From assembly GCA_964570585.1 (NCBI GenBank), contig CAZMYR010000046.1:1-12591 (forward strand): a stretch of DNA of 12,591 nt, written 5' to 3'. Below the pieces are notes generated by a model. The model saw only the letters and a program-made list of their open reading frames with translations, made no database searches and had not been told where the DNA came from. Positions 11,013 through 12,591 of the stretch are shown one piece after another. Each line of letters starts with the position of its first letter. The first letter of the stretch is position 1. The DNA comes from G020354945 sp964570585. Lineage in GTDB: Bacteria > Omnitrophota > Gorgyraeia > JABMRG01 > JAFGKX01. Both the position numbers and the translations under genes were made by a program.

Positions 11013-12548
11013 ATGAGAAAGGAAATCCTTATAAACGTAGAAGCCGGCGAAAGAAGAATAGCAATTGTAGTTGAAAACAAATTGGACGATTACTTTGTTG
11101 ATAGATTAGAGCAAGAAGCTATAGTAGGCAATATATATAAAGGTGGAGTAAATTCGGTAGTTCCTGCCATAGGAGCAGCCTTTATAGACTATGGAGCAGC
11201 AAAAAACGGTTTTTTATATGTTACGGATGTAATGGAGGCAATGCCAGAGTGTGTTGAAGGCGAAATAATCTATGAAGCAGAAGCCCCCCCTGCCGGCAGG
11301 AAGGAAAGAAGGAGAAAAGGCCCTTTAAAAATTCAAGATTTGTTAAAAACCGGACAAGAAGTTTTAGTGCAAGTAGTCAAGGAGGAGATTGGAACAAAGG
11401 GCGCCAGATTGACAACAAATATATCTCTGCCGGGAAGGTATCTGGTATTTATGCCCAATTCCAGCAAAATAGGCATATCCAGAAAAATCCGCGATGACAA
11501 AGAAAGAAAAAGAATCAAAGATACCTTAAAGACTTTCAGGCTACCCAAAGGGGCGGGCTTAATAGCCAGAACAGCTGCGGAAGGCAGCGCTGAAAGAGAC
11601 TTAGCCAGAGACGCAAAATTCCTTACTAAACAGTGGGCTCGAATTAAGGTTGCTTCAAGAAAAAAAAGCGTGCCTTCCCAATTATGGCATGAATTAGACA
11701 TAACTTCTAAAATAATGCGGGATATGCTAACTGAAGAGGTAGATAAAATAATAATAGATGAAAAGGGAGAATTTAGAAGAATAAAACGCATAGTGGCCAA
11801 CTTCTCTCCAAAGTTTAGGTCTCGTATAGAACTATACAAAGATGATGAACCGCTTTTTGAAAAATACGGGATAGAAAAAGATATAGACAGAATCTTTCAC
11901 AGAAAAATCTTCATTAAATGCGGAGGGTATATTACTATTGAGCAGACAGAGGGAATGATAGCCATTGACGTAAATACGGGCAGATTCACAAAAAAGAAAA
12001 ATCCGGAAGAGACAATATACAGAGCCAACGTGGAAGCAGCAGCAGAGACAGCCAGGCAATTACGCCTAAGAGACATAGGCGGAATCGTTGTCATAGATTT
12101 TATTGATATGCTCGATGAGCAGCATCGTAAAGATGTATTTAATACATTACAGAAAGAACTTAGAAAAGACAGAGCAAGGACTCATATAGCCTCTGTTTCT
12201 GAACTGGACATTGTTGAACTGACCAGGCAAAGGACTTATAAGAGCATAGAGAGCGCATCATATCAAACTTGTCCCTATTGTGAAGGAAGAGGCCGTATAA
12301 AATCAGCAGAGACAGTCTCAATATTAGCTGTTCGTAAATTAAAGAATTTCTTAAAAAAGACCTGCCTGCAGGCAGGCAGACAAAACAGGCAGCCTGTTGA
12401 AATTGTGCTTCATCCTGACGTTGCGACAAAATTAAGAAAGGATGAGTCAGGTTTCTTACGTAACCTTCAGAGGAAATTCAGGACCAAGATAACAGTCTTG
12501 GAAAACAACCGTTTCCACTTTGAGGATATAGAGACAAAGAGAGTATAA
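11013..12548 (+). CDS. rng: Ribonuclease E/G family endoribonuclease
   Basis: Cytoplasmic single-strand-specific endoribonuclease of rRNA maturation and mRNA decay. The 511 residues match RNase G (about 490) rather than full RNase E, and no long C-terminal scaffold is present. Domains: an N-terminal RNase H-like/S1 region (about 1-135; IVGNIYKGGVNSVVPAIGAAFIDYG, then GQEVLVQVVKEEIGTKGARLTT), a 5'-sensor region (about 136-215), and a DNase I-like catalytic part with metal-binding Asp319 (IAIDVNTG) and Asp362 (VVIDFIDM). These are 43 apart, as are D303 and D346 of E. coli RNase E. The Zn-link CPYC is at 420-423. Two G+C palindromes lie within the coding region, at residues 93-96 and 451-456. 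The ribosome site is weak (GGTGATGG). The gene may be co-transcribed with pilQ or controlled separately. Confidence 0.95.
   Translation: MRKEILINVEAGERRIAIVVENKLDDYFVDRLEQEAIVGNIYKGGVNSVVPAIGAAFIDYGAAKNGFLYVTDVMEAMPECVEGEIIYEAEAPPAGRKERRRKGPLKIQDLLKTGQEVLVQVVKEEIGTKGARLTTNISLPGRYLVFMPNSSKIGISRKIRDDKERKRIKDTLKTFRLPKGAGLIARTAAEGSAERDLARDAKFLTKQWARIKVASRKKSVPSQLWHELDITSKIMRDMLTEEVDKIIIDEKGEFRRIKRIVANFSPKFRSRIELYKDDEPLFEKYGIEKDIDRIFHRKIFIKCGGYITIEQTEGMIAIDVNTGRFTKKKNPEETIYRANVEAAAETARQLRLRDIGGIVVIDFIDMLDEQHRKDVFNTLQKELRKDRARTHIASVSELDIVELTRQRTYKSIESASYQTCPYCEGRGRIKSAETVSILAVRKLKNFLKKTCLQAGRQNRQPVEIVLHPDVATKLRKDESGFLRNLQRKFRTKITVLENNRFHFEDIETKRV
11289..11300. repeat. In-frame palindrome CCTGCCGGCAGG inside rng
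   Basis: A 12-bp perfect palindrome read as Pro-Ala-Gly-Arg (residues 93-96) in a variable loop of the S1 region, next to a basic stretch (KERRRKG). It is G+C-only apart from one A/T pair, unlike the surrounding coding sequence, and shares the CCTGCC...GGCAGG arms with the palindrome at 12361. Confidence 0.7.
12361..12398. repeat. In-frame palindrome pair near the 3' end of rng
   Basis: CCTGCCTGCAGGCAGG (12361-12376) is a perfect 16-bp palindrome. AACAGGC-A-GCCTGTT (12384-12398) is a second inverted repeat 7 bp later. Together they encode CLQAGRQNRQPV between the basic helix LKNFLKKT and the strand VEIVLHPDV. The segment looks like an in-frame palindromic insertion in a surface linker. Confidence 0.7.
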
Positions 12549-12553
12549 AACAC

Positions 12554-12582
12554 TTGATTTTTAAATGGTAATTTGATATACT
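12554..12582 (+). promoter_or_regulatory. Sigma70-type promoter for the next, unseen gene
   Basis: TTGATT (12554-12559; 4/6), a 17-bp spacer and TATACT (12577-12582; 5/6), preceded by TGA, an extended -10. The same TATACT hexamer and 17-bp spacing occur at the pilin promoter P-. The window ends 9 bp later, so the transcript is not seen. In many bacteria an RNase E/G gene is followed by rplU-rpmA, but that is not visible here. Confidence 0.55.
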
Positions 12583-12591
12583 TAGTTTTCT

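Noticed and set aside
1..12591. CRISPR arrays, tRNA or rRNA genes, transposase genes
   Set aside because: No regularly spaced repeats, cloverleaf or rRNA-like stretches, or transposase-like proteins were seen on either strand.

Overview
The window looks like a piece of a bacterial chromosome of moderate, A/T-leaning composition. It carries most of an envelope-spanning type IV pilus / type II secretion machine, followed by an RNase E/G gene. The pilin N-termini (GFTLVEIMIVVAIIALLAAIA.PNLLRARHNANE), the split pilM-N-O-P-Q set with a short secretin, and G+C palindromes read in-frame as PAGR/QAGR all resemble what I know of Candidatus Omnitrophota (OP3). That assignment is inference; the sequence alone does not prove the phylum.

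Layout. Positions 2-49 are probably the tail of an upstream gene, followed by the polytopic platform protein PilC/GspF (50-1258). A perfect bidirectional terminator (1272-1315) separates it from a convergent pilin gene on the minus strand (1340-1870). The 366-bp gap 1871-2236 is a regulatory hub. It holds two closely related divergent sigma70-type promoters whose -35 boxes lie in an 11-bp inverted repeat, with a 36-bp perfect palindrome between them. They drive the minus-strand pilin and its paralogue at 2237-2713, which has its own terminator (2738-2768). A 14-bp A/T-rich tandem duplication abuts a third promoter (2825-2853). This one starts a long plus-strand run of genes: a pilin-like protein (2864), GspI/PilV-like (3361), GspJ/PilW-like (3856), a 580-residue PilX/GspK-like protein (4535), an unrecognised bitopic membrane protein (6397), then PilM, PilN, PilO, PilP and the secretin PilQ (6777-10929). 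Neighbours are mostly 0-30 bp apart or overlap. The exception is a gap of about 120 bp before 6397 with a weak promoter candidate. An RNase E/G gene follows (11013-12548) behind a 10-bp perfect hairpin, and a good promoter at the right edge points to an unseen downstream gene.

How it works together (family knowledge plus inference). Prepilin peptidase, not in this window, would process six substrates. Two or three resemble major pilins/pseudopilins, and the GspI/J/K-like trio probably forms a tip complex. PilC and an external ATPase would drive assembly. Cytoplasmic PilM docks on the PilN INLLP motif, PilN-PilO span the inner membrane and periplasm, and PilP links them to the PilQ outer-membrane secretin. 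The sequence does not decide between a pilus and a secretion pseudopilus.

I see no wholly new system. The less ordinary elements are the paired pilin promoters with a palindrome between them, EF-hand-like loops in the minor pseudopilins, the large tip-type protein with a predicted beta-solenoid, the unrecognised membrane protein, and palindromes embedded in the RNase coding sequence.
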